A stretch of DNA of 64,000 nt. It comes from Diplosphaera chodatii. Taxonomy: Eukaryota; Chlorophyta; Trebouxiophyceae; Prasiolales; Stichococcaceae. The stretch spans positions 1,612,001 through 1,676,000 of the forward strand of contig JAALGY010000041.1 of assembly GCA_032358165.1 (NCBI GenBank). Reading direction: 5' to 3'. Position 1 is the stretch's first letter, and the number at the start of each line of letters is the position of its first letter. The notes under the pieces were generated by a model, which made no database searches, was not told the DNA's origin, and saw only the letters and a program-made list of their open reading frames with translations. Positions 49,724-62,400 of this stretch are shown one piece after another. Both the position numbers and the translations under genes were made by a program.

Positions 49724-51779
49724 ATGGCGCCCAACCCGGACGTCGTGGTAGTCCACCCGCTGGTGCTGCTCAGCGTTGTGGACCACTACAACCGGGTGGC
49801 GAAGGACACGCGCAAGCGCGTCGTGGGCGTGCTGCTGGGCGAGTTCTTAAAGGGCACAACCGATGTGACCAACAGCTTTGCAGGTGGGCTGCGTTCTGGT
49901 GCCAACCTGTGTGGCGATGGCGTGGCGCTGCCGCACGTCTCCTGGTGGTCCGCGTTGCGCCCTGCCGCGCTGTGCAGTGGCTGCTGGCTGGTGCATCATG
50001 CGCAGATGCAGAAACCTTCCGTACACGGCACTGCCTTGAGACATGATGCCGTGGCTGCAGTGCCATTCGAGGAAGATGAGCGCGATCCGTCCATCTGGTT
50101 CCTGGACCACAGCTACCTGGAGTCCATGGCCGCCATGTACAAGAAGGTCAACGGTGCGTTTTTTGGCCTTCCGCAGCCTCACCAACTCATCAGATTTGCA
50201 CATCAGTGAATTGCAGCTGCTGCCATAGGCAACAGCAGCCGTATCGCACCACGGTCGCTCACGTCACACCCTCTCAAAGCATGTCACACCAGTATTTGAG
50301 GCGGAACATCATGCCGCAGCCCGAGAGAAGATCGTGGGCTGGTACCACACGGGCCCGCGGATACGGCAGGCGGACCTGGACATCAGCGCCCTGCTGGGCA
50401 CCTACTGCGACAACCCCCTGCTCGTCATCTGCGAGGTTGAGGTGCGCTCGGGGGCTAGGCCCTGTCAGACCCGTATAGCACAGGGCGTTGCACTGCCGGC
50501 AACTCAGCCATCACGGCGCAACAACACTGGTTCATACTGGTGCGGTGTTCCACAATGCAGCCCAAGGAGCTTGGGCTTCCGACGACCGCCTACTACACCA
50601 CTGACGAGATCCGGGAGGTGGGCAAGAGTAATCTGCCACTTGCAGCTCATGATGCTGTCTATGATAACTTGTCACAGAAGCGCAGTCCAACGGGCTGATC
50701 GCATGCTGCCTGGTGCTGCAGGATGGCACACAGAAGAGCCAGAAGGTGTTTGTGAACATCCCGACTGAGGTCGGCGCCAGCGAGCCCGAGGAGATTGGTG
50801 CGCATGTGCAAGATTGAGTCTGCAGCTTGAGATGACGTGGCGGGTCGTTGTCCTGTTATCCTGTCATCAGGCGAGCCGCCATACTGCAGGTGTGGAGCAC
50901 TTGCTCAGGGACGTGAAGGATGCCACAGTGGGGACCCTGGCCACAGAAGTGGGGCACATGAATGCCGGGCTGCAGGGGCTGCTGTCCCGCCTGCGGCAGG
51001 TACACTGTACTGCAGTGCATGTGTGTTGCACACTAGTGTGCATCTGCAGCTTCGACGATGCTGCTCAGTGCCTGCACACCAACTGTCATGCGCATGCTGT
51101 GCGCGGACAGTGCTGGCTCAAGTGTGGGGTCCCATGGTCCGCCAGGTACAGCAGTACCTGCGGCTTGTGGTGGACGGCAAGCTGCCAGTCAACCACGACA
51201 TCATCTACGAGCTGCAGGTGTGCTCAGGTTGCGCGGTGACTACGTGCACATGCATACAATGCTGGCTAATGCCGTGTCCACCCCACACCTGACCACCTCC
51301 AGAATTGCGAAACCTAGAACATGAGTCGCTGTGCCGACTTGCAGGATGCCTTCAATCTCCTGCCCAACCTGAACGTGGACAAGCTGTCCCGGTCGTTCGC
51401 CGTCAAGTCCAACGACATGATGCTGGTCATCTACCTGTCATCCATGGTCCGCTCGGTGCTCGCGTTGCACGACCTCATCGACAATCGAGAAGGTGAATGC
51501 ACCGTGCACCAATCATGTCGAGTGTGTTGGATTACATTGCAACAACATGTGACGCCCTGGCTTGTCAGCATTTTAGGTCATGCATTACAGAGTCACTTGG
51601 TGCTCACAGAACACCGCATGCGAGAGGCCAAGGAGGATGCGGAGGCAGCCACAAAGGAGGCGCCTGCCAAGGACAAGAAGGCAGATGATGCGGCCGAGGG
51701 CGGCAGCGAGGAGAGCAAGGGGGAGAAGCAGAAAGAGAACGGCTCAACGGGGCCTGACGCAGCCAATGGCGGGTTCTGA
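49724..51779 (+). CDS. RPN8: 26S proteasome regulatory subunit RPN8 (PSMD7), 9 exons
   Basis: Exons 49724-49883, 50061-50153, 50320-50441, 50561-50617, 50722-50797, 50890-50999, 51146-51217, 51345-51492 and 51610-51779 total 1008 bases for 335 residues. The MPN domain is clear: [76 protein letters not shown] and [19 protein letters not shown]. The family-specific half follows: [38 protein letters not shown] and [20 protein letters not shown], then a Lys/Glu-rich tail. As in other RPN8 proteins the MPN domain lacks the JAMM metal site of its partner RPN11 (G-W-Y-H-T-G-P instead of an H-x-H), so it is the inactive partner in the lid heterodimer. Confidence 0.97.
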
Positions 51780-53415
51780 TACATATATAGCGGCGGTGAG
51801 CTGCGGTGAAGGGGAGCTCATTGACCAGGGCGAGTGCCGCTGGGGGGTGCAGAACTGTACGGCAGGAGAACCAGGCTGCCACGACCTTTCCAGCAGGTTC
51901 ATGGGTCTGTCTCCATGTCTCCATTGGGAAGCCTCAGCAGGTACAAGTTTCGGGCAGTACACCACGGAAGCTTTTGCGTGACGGCCAATTCACAAGCTGG
52001 ATTGACCACACCACTGCACGCGCCCTGCAGCAGTGGGGTGAGCCGTCATCGCAGCCCTTGTGTGTTGAATCTGGGCTCTCAATAAGCAGGCGGATCCGCC
52101 GACGTTCGCTGCACAAGCGTTCGCATCAGCGCCCAAGTTTCGTAACGGGCGTCTGGCGCTGCCCGTTGCGCGGAGAACACAAGACCGGGCCCGCTGCCAC
52201 CCGACAGGTGATGCTGGCCCTCATGTGCTCATCGTGCACTCCGCGGCCGCCCACTGCTGCCCAGCGCTGCGACTACACTCTCGTCCCGCTCGTAACGTCG
52301 TCGTCAGCCTCCGCAGCTGTACATGCCGCTGCGGGACAGTCCAGCGGCGGGTGTCGACTCGTGTCAGCCGCTGCGGAGGTCTCGTGGCAAATAGTGCAGC
52401 CATTGCTGCATTTATAGCCTGCTTTGGGGCGCGATGGAAGCGCACGCACCGGCGAAACCGCGCACGTGCGTGACTTTGCACACCGCGTTACGGCATGCGG
52501 CAGGCAGCTTGTCGCTCGGTTCTGTGCCCCGTGTTGACACCGTTGTGCTCTGCATGTTGAACAGGCAAAGCAACACAGATTGTTGCTGACAAGACCCACC
52601 GGGGTTGTGCGACGCCCCGCTGAGGGCCAACTCTGTGTATGCACCGGTGCAGCCGCCTAGAGCAACTGCGCCACTGCCGTACCCTCGTCGCGCCTAATCT
52701 GCACAGTACTGAAAACTTGCGTGGCTGCGCTGAGTGTCTTTGGTTGCGGCAGACGCACTGCCCGAGCAATCTCAGTACCGTGTTCGGCAACAGCTGTATT
52801 GGCTGCTTTGACACGATAAACCGTCCCGACATTGTAGGCGATCGCACACCACATAGGTTCAGCCTGCTGTCTTATAGACCGAGTACCTGTGTGTTGCGTG
52901 GTCGCCTGGCGGGCAGTGCCCGGGCTCGCCACTCTTCCCAGTCTGCTGACATGATTGTGTGTACATGTTACAGCCGCCGAGCGCCCGCGCAAGCAGGCGT
53001 CTGCCCATACTAAGGAGGGCTGAATAAACGCCCGTCAAGCAAGGGCAACCTGCAGGTCACAGGAGCTGCCGTCTTTGGGATCTCGGAAGGACAGCCCGCT
53101 TTACGCCCGAGACCTGCGTCCAGCGGGGCGCGTCAAGACTTCAGCGGTAGGAACGCATTGTGCACGAGGTTCTTCTGCACCGCCAGCAGACGCTGCTGAC
53201 CCTTGCGCCCCTTAGAAGCTGCATGCTGCACACACTCGACCAGGCTGGTCACGCTGTGAGTCAGCGTCACGGTCACCGTCATCGTGCTGATGCGTGACCC
53301 AGCCGTCTTACTCAGCGCTCGGAGTGGGGCCTCCGCGATGCACTCTGCCTCTGAGGAATAGTGAGTTAAAATTATGCATTGCTGCATGCAGCTCGGGCGC
53401 TCGACAACTAGCGTG
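51780..53415. other. Intergenic region between RPN8 and the giant repeat-protein gene
   Basis: 1.6 kb without a recognised gene. A 203-codon frame (51806-52417, plus) has no ATG start and no family features. A minus frame at 53133-53387 reads like a small soluble protein but its start is unsupported. No tRNA or transposon signature found. Confidence 0.4.
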
Positions 53416-56400
53416 ATGGCGCACCGCCACAGCGCTCACAGCGCCGCAGTTGCATGCACCATGTTGCTGGTGCTGGCGGTTTTCGGCGGCGCTGAGGGTC
53501 GTCAACAGCAGCGGAAGCTGGGCAGGCGTCTCGACGCCCGTCAGGTGCGAGGTCCAGCAAGGCATACAGCTTCGGATGCGCTGTGTGCGCATGCGCTGCA
53601 GCAGGGGAGAGGCTCGACTTTTCAGTAGGGTACTGGGCGTCGTATACGCTCTACGGTCCCTTGCAGACGTAGCTGTGGAAGGTCAGTGCTCACTTGTCAG
53701 CCCAGCACTTGGCGACTGAAATGATCTGTGGAACAAGTCGCCCGGTACACCGAAACAGGAGGATGGCCGCAGAGCCATCTTTGCTAGTACAGAGGTAGAG
53801 ACAGCATAGATCACAGAAGGCATGCAATCTTGCACTTTGCGAGGAGTATGCTGTGGCTACAGGCATCGGTGGACAGGTGCCCTGCTTGCAGTACTGTTGT
53901 GTACCTGGGTGCATGGTCAGATTTCATAGCTTCCATGATGCAACCTCCTTGCACATCCTCCTGCGCAAGCCCCCGACGCGTGCATCGTCACTGAGTCTTT
54001 GATCGAGCCGCTGTGTGACCCTGGCGGTTCGTGAGACGGCAACATCTGGCCTTGTGTGCCTGGCGCCTTTGGGCGCACAGAATGCGCAGGCAGGCTTTGT
54101 CTATGCCTACTAAGGTGTAAATCTGGCTGTGAATGATAGCTCGTGTCCACCTGCAGCGGGCGCTGCTGCAAGTGACAAAGGATGGACAGCTGCTCAGCTC
54201 ACCAACACCGGCACCGACAGCGGCCACCCGACTGCCCTTCCCCACAATCACAGCCGATGCCACAGTCACAGCGGGTGCCGCAGTGGGCGCTTCATCTGGC
54301 ACATTGCAGCCGACCAGCGCTGCACAGCCAACGGCGGCGCCGGAGCAGCCGACGCAGCAGCCGACTGCCCCCACAGCGCAGCCGACAGCTGCTCCGCAGC
54401 AGCAGCCGACGCAGCAGCCGACTGCTCCGACAGCGCAGCCGATGGCTGCTCCGCAGCAGCCAACGCAGCAGCCGACTGCTCCTACCGCGCAGCCGACTTT
54501 TGCCCCGACACAGCAGCCGACTGCTCCAACATCGCAGCCGACTGCTGCGCCGCAGCAGCCTTCACCTACACAGGCCCCGACGCCTGTTGTGAGTGACAGC
54601 AGGCAGCCGCTGGCACGGATAACAGAAGGCATCTTGCCTGGCATCTCGGTGAGCGAAGCTGTGCATGTTTTGATGCTCTCGACAGCAGCCGGCGATGGCC
54701 TCGACAGCAATCCTGGGCAGGGCTGGCTGCAAGGCTCGAATGATGTAGCAGCACAACGTATGCAATCGGTCTGGCGCCCAAGGGTCTGGACAATGGTGGT
54801 ACACCAGGATTTCAGGGGATTTCTCTGATGGATGTGCAGGTCAGCGTGAGCACTCCGACGGCGCAGCCCACACCTGTGCCGCCCACCGCTCAGCCCACCG
54901 CTCAGCCCACGACGCAGCCCACAAGGGCCCCGTCAACTGCCCAGCCGACAGCGCAGCCCACAGCGGCGCCCACGCCGACGGCAGCCCCGACTGGTGTCTC
55001 CGCCAGTCTCGGTGCCACGCTGAGCCTTTCCGCCCTGAGCACGCCGACAAAGGTGAACCTCAGATGCTTGTCGTGGTCGCACGTTGGTATCAGCCCCAGT
55101 CACTCGTCTCCCCCGACTAGTGCTTGCAAGTTGACACGCTGCTGCGGACATCCAGATGGCATATGCTGACAGTGCCCAAGTTACTTTGCTGTATGGGAAT
55201 AGCTTCTATGCTGCCAGCAGCACTGCCTTGCCTGCGGTAGCCAATTTTCAAATGCGCGCTTCAGCAGCTGCAACTACTCAGTGTGTCCTTGTGTGAGCCC
55301 AGAATCACCGATATGCACAGAATCAGTGGCAGATGTGGTACTGGGCTCTTGATCTGCAACCATCTGACCAACATGCTCTTCACTCGGTGTGCAGGCGCCG
55401 ACAGCACAGCCCACACCTGTGCCGCCGACCGCTCAGCCGACTGCACAGCCTACAACGCAACCGACTGCGGCGCCGACATCACAGCCGACATTGCAGCCGA
55501 CTGCGGCGCCGACTGCCCAGCCGACATCGCAGCCGACTGCGGTGCCGACCGCCCAGCCGACATCGCAGGCGACTGCGGCGCCGACCGCCCAGCCGACGTC
55601 GCAACCGACGGCGCAGCCTACAGCGCCACCCACGGCGCCGACCAAGGCACCGACCAGCGTCCTTGCCACCGTCGGCGCCACGCTGGGCCTCTCAAGTACC
55701 CCGCAGCCGACAGCAGCTCCCACACAGGTGCAGCTTGACCATGCTTGAAAAGACCAGGCTCTACTTGGGCAGTAGACGGCCTGAAACCCTACACCCTGAC
55801 TGATTGCTGTGCTGAACTTGTTCACATGTATGGTGAGTGCCACAAGTGCATGCGACTTTACAGTTGCCTGAAGTACATGTCTCTTTGTGTCTGCAGCAGC
55901 CGTCGCAGCAGCCGACACAGGCGCCCACCAGCTCGCCCACCAGTGGCTCCTCGTCCTCGCTGGCAGTCACCGCGACGCTGCCACTTCTGACGGTGTCAAC
56001 ACCCTCGCCCACGGCGTCGCCCACGGCCTCGCCCACGGCGTCGCCCACGGCGGCACCCACAGCGCAGCCCACAGCGCAGCCCACCGCCGGCCCCACTGCT
56101 GCCCCGACCTCCAGCCCAACCGCCGCGCCATCGGCTGCGCTGGCAGTCACCGCAACACTGCCGCTTCTGACGGTCTCAACACCCTCTCCCACGGCGGCAC
56201 CCACAGCGCAGCCCACAGCGCAGCCCACCGCCGGCCCCACGGCTGCCCCGACCTCCAGCCCAACCGCCGCGCCATCGGCTGCGCTGACAGTCACCGCAAC
56301 GCTGCCGCCTCTGACCTTGACAGCACCCTCTCCTACGGCGCAGCCAACATTGCAGCCGACCGCCGGCCCCACGGCTGCGCCAACCTCCAGCCCGACCGCC

Positions 56401-59400
56401 GCGCCGTTGCCCAGCCTCACCCTGACGCTGACTGCGCCGGTGCTGACTGTCCCACCCACTGCCAGCCCCACTGCGGCGCCCTCACCGGCGGGCACAGGCG
56501 CCTCCGCAGCGGCAAATGCCAGCGCTGATGCGTCCGCTGGCCTGACGGCCACGCTGCCAGCGCTCACGCTGCCGACAGTTGGCAGTGCTACCCCCACGCC
56601 CAGCACTGGGGTCACCGCCAACGCCAGCGCCAACGTGAACGCGTCTGCCAATGCCGGAGCGGCTTTCCCGACACTGGCATCTGTGGGCCTGGGCGCCAGT
56701 GTGAACGCCAGCGGCGACGTCAATGCAGATGCCGGCCTGACGCTCACGCTCGCCTCCACGCCGACCCTGGCCGGCGTTGGCGCTGGTGCGAATGCCAGCG
56801 CTGACGGCAACGTGACGGCCGACCTGAGCGTCACGCTGCCCACCGCTGCGCTGCCGGCTGCCACCACGTTGCCGGCTGCCACCACGCCGACGCTGCCCAG
56901 CATCGAGCTGCCGACGCTGGACCTGCCGACGCTTGCGAGTGCTGACGTGCCGTCACTGGGACAGCCGCTGGACGTCATCGACCTGCCGACGCTGGTGGAC
57001 GTGCCCACGCTTCCGCTTGTGGACCTGGCATCCCTGCCGCCCCTCACCATCCTGAGCACCACCGGCCCCACGCTCAGCACCCTGGACCTGCCGACCCTTG
57101 GCAGCGTGGATGTGCCAACCCTGGACGCCACCCTCCCAAGTGTCGAGCTGCCCACCATCGACGCCACTCTCCCCAGCGCGGACATCCCCTCCCTCATCGA
57201 TGTGCCGTCGCTCACACTGGACGTGCCATCGTTGACGCTGGACACACCAACGCTCCCGTCGGTGGACCTTCCCACGCTTGATGCAACTCTCCCCGCTGTT
57301 GAGCTGCCCACGCTCACGCTGGACATCCCCACGCTCCCGGCGCTGGACATCCCCAGCCTGCCAAGCGTGGACCTGCCGACGCTGGATGTGACCCTGCCGT
57401 CACTGGACGTCACCCTGCCGACGCTCGATGTGACACTCCCCAGCCTGGATGCCACCCTGCCGTCACTGGACGTCACCCTGCCGACGCTCGATGTGACACT
57501 CCCCAGCCTGGATGCCACCCTGCCGACGCTGGATGCCACCCTGCCGACGCTGGATGCCACGCTGCCAACACTGGACGCCACCCTGCCGTCGCTGGATGTG
57601 ACGCTGCCCAGCCTGGACGCGACCCTGCCATCACTGGATGCCACCCTGCCGACGCTGGATGCAACGCTGCCCAGCCTGGACGCGACCCTGCCATCACTGG
57701 ATGCCACCCTGCCGACGCTGGATGTGACGCTGCCCAGCCTGGATGCCACCCTGCCGACGCTGGATCTGACGCTGCCGTCGCTGGACATCCCCAGCCTGCC
57801 AAGCGTGGACCTGCCGACGCTCCCTGGCATCGACGTTCCCACGCTCGATCTGCCAACACTGCCACAGGACGCCACCCTGCCAAGCGTGGACCTGCCAACG
57901 CTGGATGCTACCCTGCCGTCACTGGACGTCACCCTGCCGACGCTCGATGTGACACTCCCTAGCCTGGATGCCACCCTGCCGACGCTGGATGTGACGTTGC
58001 CCAGCCTGGATGCCACCCTGCCGACGCTGGATGCCACGCTGCCAACACTGGACGCCACCCTGCCGTCGCTGGATGTGACGCTGCCCAGCCTGGACGCCAC
58101 CCTGCCAACGCTGGATGCCACCCTGCCGTCGCTGGATGTGACGCTGCCCAGCCTGGATGCCACCTTGCCGACGCTGGACGCCACCCTGCCGTCGCTGGAT
58201 GTGACGCTGCCCAGCCTGGATGCCACCCTGCCGACGCTGGATGCCACCCTGCCGTCGCTGGATGCCACGCTGCCAACACTGGACGCCACCCTGCCAACGC
58301 TGGATGCCACTCTGCCCAGCTTGGACGCCACCCTGCCGACGCTGGATGCCACCCTGCCGTCACTGGATGCCACTCTGCCAACACTGGACGCCACCCTGCC
58401 GTCGCTGGATGTGACGCTGCCCAGCCTGGATGCCACCCTGCCGTCACTGGATGTGACGTTGCCTAGCCTGGACGCCACCCTGCCGTCGCTCGATGCCACC
58501 CTGCCCAGCTTGGACGCCACCCTGCCGACGCTGGATGCCACCCTGCCGTCACTGGATGCCACTCTGCCAACACTGGACGCCACCCTGCCCCCGCTGGATG
58601 TGACGCTGCCCAGCCTGGACGCCACCCTGCCAACGCTGGATGCCACCCTGCCCAGCTTGGACGCCACCCTGCCAACTTTGGACGCCACCCTGCCGACGCT
58701 GGATGCCACCCTGCCGTCACTGGATGCCACTCTGCCATCTCTGGATGTGACGCTGCCCAGCCTGGACGCCACCCTGCCGTCGCTGGATGCCACCCTGCCG
58801 TCGCTGGATGTCACCCTGCCGTCGCTGGACGCCACCCTGCCAACTCTGGACGCCACCCTGCCGTCGCTGGATGTGACACTGCCTAGCCTGGACGCCACGC
58901 TGCCGACGCTCCCACTGGACCTGTCCACGTTGCCAAGCCTTGACACTGTGGACCTCACGACGCTGCCAGCAATCGGCACCCTGCCCACGCTGACGTCACT
59001 GGGCGGTCGCCCCGTGATCATCATCCCGCTGCCAACGCTGGGATCCCTGCCCACAGTGGGCTCTGTCTACACCTTGCCAACTGCGGGCTCAGTCAGCACG
59101 CTGCCAACGCTGGTGTCAGTTGGTACCCTCCCGACCCTGGCCTCGCTTGCCTCGCTGTCTTCGCTGCCCACGCTGGCATCCTTCCCCACCCTGGCATCGC
59201 TGGGCTCACTTCCCACAGCGACACTACTGGACGTGCCATCACTGACACTGAACGTGCCGACGCTCCCAAGTCTGAGCTTCCTTACGCTGCCATCAGCCGC
59301 CAGCCTGCCAGCTGTGCAGCTGCCGACGCTGGCTTCTGGCCTCAGCCTCCCGAGTGTGGGCCTGCCGACGCTGGGCAGCCAGCCGCAGTTCAGCCTCCCC

Positions 59401-62400
59401 TCAGTGGCCACCCTGCCATCAGTCGGCACTCTGCCATCTCTTGGCCTGGGCACCGCAGTCGGCCTCGGCCTGACGCTGGGCTCGAACCCACTGGGCGGCG
59501 GCCTCACGCTGGGTGCGGGGCTGGGCGCGACCCTGGGCTCGCTGTCGGTTGGCGTCACGCTGGGGGCGACGGTTGGTGTGTCGCTGGGGGTCACGCTGGG
59601 CCTCAGCCTGCCCTTGCCACCAACACTGCCGTCGGTGGCCAGCCTGCCCTCTGTGGGATCGCTGCCAGCCTTCAGTCTCCCATCAGTGGCTTCCCTCCCA
59701 TCATCCGGCACCCTGCCACCCTTCAGCCTGCCGTCGCTCGGCACCCTCCCATCGGCCAACACTCTGCCAACCTCCAGCTTGCCATCAGTGGACACCCTGC
59801 CATCGGTGGGCACCTTGCCGTCAGTGGGCACCCTGCCGTCCTTCAGCCTGCCGTCAGTGGGCTCCCTGCCATCGGTGGACACCCTGCCGTCCTTCAGCCT
59901 GCCGTCAGTGGGCTCCCTGCCTTCGGTGGACACCCTGCCGTCCTTCAGCCTGCCGTCAGTGGGCTCCCTGCCTTCGGTGGACACCCTGCCGTCCTTCAGC
60001 CTGCCGTCAGTGGGCACCTTGCCGTCAGTGGGCACCCTGCCGTCCTTCAGCCTGCCGTCAGTGGGCACCCTGCCTTCGGTGGACACCCTGCCGTCCTTCA
60101 GCCTGCCGTCAGTGGGCACCCTGCCTTCGGTGGACACCCTTCCGTCCTTCAGCCTGCCGTCAGTGGGCTCCCTGCCTTCGGTGGACACCCTGCCGTCCTT
60201 CAGCCTGCCGTCAGTGGGCTCCCTGCCATCGGTGGACACCCTGCCGTCCTTCAGCCTGCCGTCAGTGGGCTCCCTGCCTTCGGTGGACACCCTGCCGTCC
60301 TTCAGCCTGCCGTCAGTGGGCTCCCTGCCTTCGGTGGACACCCTGCCGTCCTTCAGCCTGCCGTCAGTGGGCACCTTGCCGTCAGTGGGCACCCTGCCGT
60401 CCTTCAGCCTGCCGTCAGTGGGCACCCTGCCTTCGGTGGACACCCTGCCGTCCTTCAGCCTGCCGTCAGTGGGCACCCTGCCTTCGGTGGACACCCTTCC
60501 GTCCTTCAGCCTGCCGTCAGTGGGCTCCCTGCCTTCGGTGGACACCCTGCCATCCTTCAGCCTGCCGTCAGTGGGCTCCCTGCCATCGGTGGACACCCTG
60601 CCGTCCTTCAGCCTGCCGTCAGTGGGCTCCCTGCCATCGGTGGACACCCTGCCGTCCTTCAGCCTGCCGTCAGTGGGCTCCCTGCCTTCGGTGGACACCC
60701 TGCCGTCCTTCAGCCTGCCGTCAGTGGGCTCCCTGCCTTCGGTGGACACCCTGCCGTCCTTCAGCCTGCCGTCAGTGGGCTCCCTGCCTTCGGTGGACAC
60801 CCTGCCGTCCTTCAGCCTGCCGTCAGTGGGCTCCCTGCCATCGGTGGACACCCTGCCGTCCTTCAGCCTGCCGTCAGTGGGCTCCCTGCCATCGGTGGAC
60901 ACCCTGCCGTCCTTCAGCCTGCCGTCAGTGGGCTCCCTGCCTTCGGTCGACACCCTGCCGTCCTTCAGCCTGCCGTCAGTGGGCTCCCTGCCTTCGGTGG
61001 ACACCCTGCCGTCCTTCAGCCTGCCGTCAGTGGGATCCCTGCCTTCGGTGGACACCCTGCCGTCCTTCAGCCTGCCGTCAGTGGGCTCCCTGCCTTCGGT
61101 GGACACCCTGCCGTCCTTCAGCCTGCCGTCAGTGGGCTCCCTGCCATCGGTGGACACCCTGCCGTCCTTCAGCCTGCCGTCAGTGAGCTCCCTGCCATCG
61201 GTGGACACCCTGCCGTCCTTCAGCCTGCCGTCAGTGGGCTCCCTGCCTTCGGTGGACACCCTGCCGTCCTTCAGCCTGCCGTCAGTGGGCACCCTGCCTT
61301 CGGTGGACACCCTGCCGTCCTTCAGCCTGCCGTCAGTGGGCACCCTGCCTTCGGTCGGCACCCTGCCGTCCTTCAGCCTGCCGTCAGTGGGCTCCCTGCC
61401 TTCGGTGGACACCCTGCCATCCTTCAGCCTGCCGTCAGTGGGCTCCCTGCCTTCGGTCGGCACCCTGCCGTCCTTCAGCCTGCCGTCAGTGGGATCCCTG
61501 CCATCTGCGGGCACCCTGCCGTCCTTCAGCCTACCCAGCATAGGGTCACTGCCGACCATCGGCTCCCTACCGTCCGTTGGCTCCTTGCCATCGGTGAGCA
61601 GCCTTCCCAGCGTGGGCTCCTTGCACACGCTGCCCACAACTGGATCTTTGCCCCCACTGTCGACGCTGCCAACACTAGCTACGCTGCCCAGCCTCACCCT
61701 GGACCTGCCCACGCTGACGCTGGACCTGCCCACTCTCACCCTGGACCTGCCGACGCTGCCCAGCATTGATGTGCCATCGCTGAGCCTGCCGACAGTGGAC
61801 CTGCCCACGCTCACCCTGGACCTGCCGACGCTGCCCAGCATCGATGTGCCATCGCTGAGCCTGCCGACAGTGGACCTGCCCACGCTGACGCTGGATCTGC
61901 CGACGCTGCCCAGCATTGATGTGCCATCGCTGAGCCTGCCGACGGTGGAACTGCCCACGCTCACCCTGGACCTGCCGACGCTGCCCAGCATTGATGTGCC
62001 ATCGCTGAGCCTGCCGACAGTGGACCTGCCCACACTCACCCTGGACCTGCCGACGCTGCCCAGCATCGATGTGCCATCGCTGAGCCTGCCGACAGTGGAC
62101 CTGCCCACACTCACCCTGGACCTGCCGACGCTGCCCAGCATCGATGTGCCATCGCTGAGCCTGCCGACAGTGGACCTGCCCACACTCACCCTGGACCTGC
62201 CGACGCTGCCCAGCATCGATGTGCCATCGCTGAGCCTGCCGACAGTGGACCTGCCCACACTCACCCTGGACCTGCCGACGCTGCCCAGCATCGATGTGCC
62301 ATCGCTGAGCCTGCCGACAGTGGACCTGCCCACGCTGACGCTGGACCTGCCCACACTCACCCTGGACCTGCCGACGCTGCCCAGCATCGATGTGCCATCG

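Noticed and set aside
51806..52417. 203-codon + open frame after RPN8
   Set aside because: No ATG, no splice context that improves it, and no recognisable motif.
55761..59054. 1097-codon minus-strand open frame
   Set aside because: Same reason: stop-free only because repeat units are multiples of three. It also runs across the intron at 55728-55896 of the + gene.
59513..61186. 557-codon + frame rich in Cys, Arg and Trp
   Set aside because: Out of frame with the long exon. The Cys-Arg-Trp pattern is the shifted reading of the 51-base unit.
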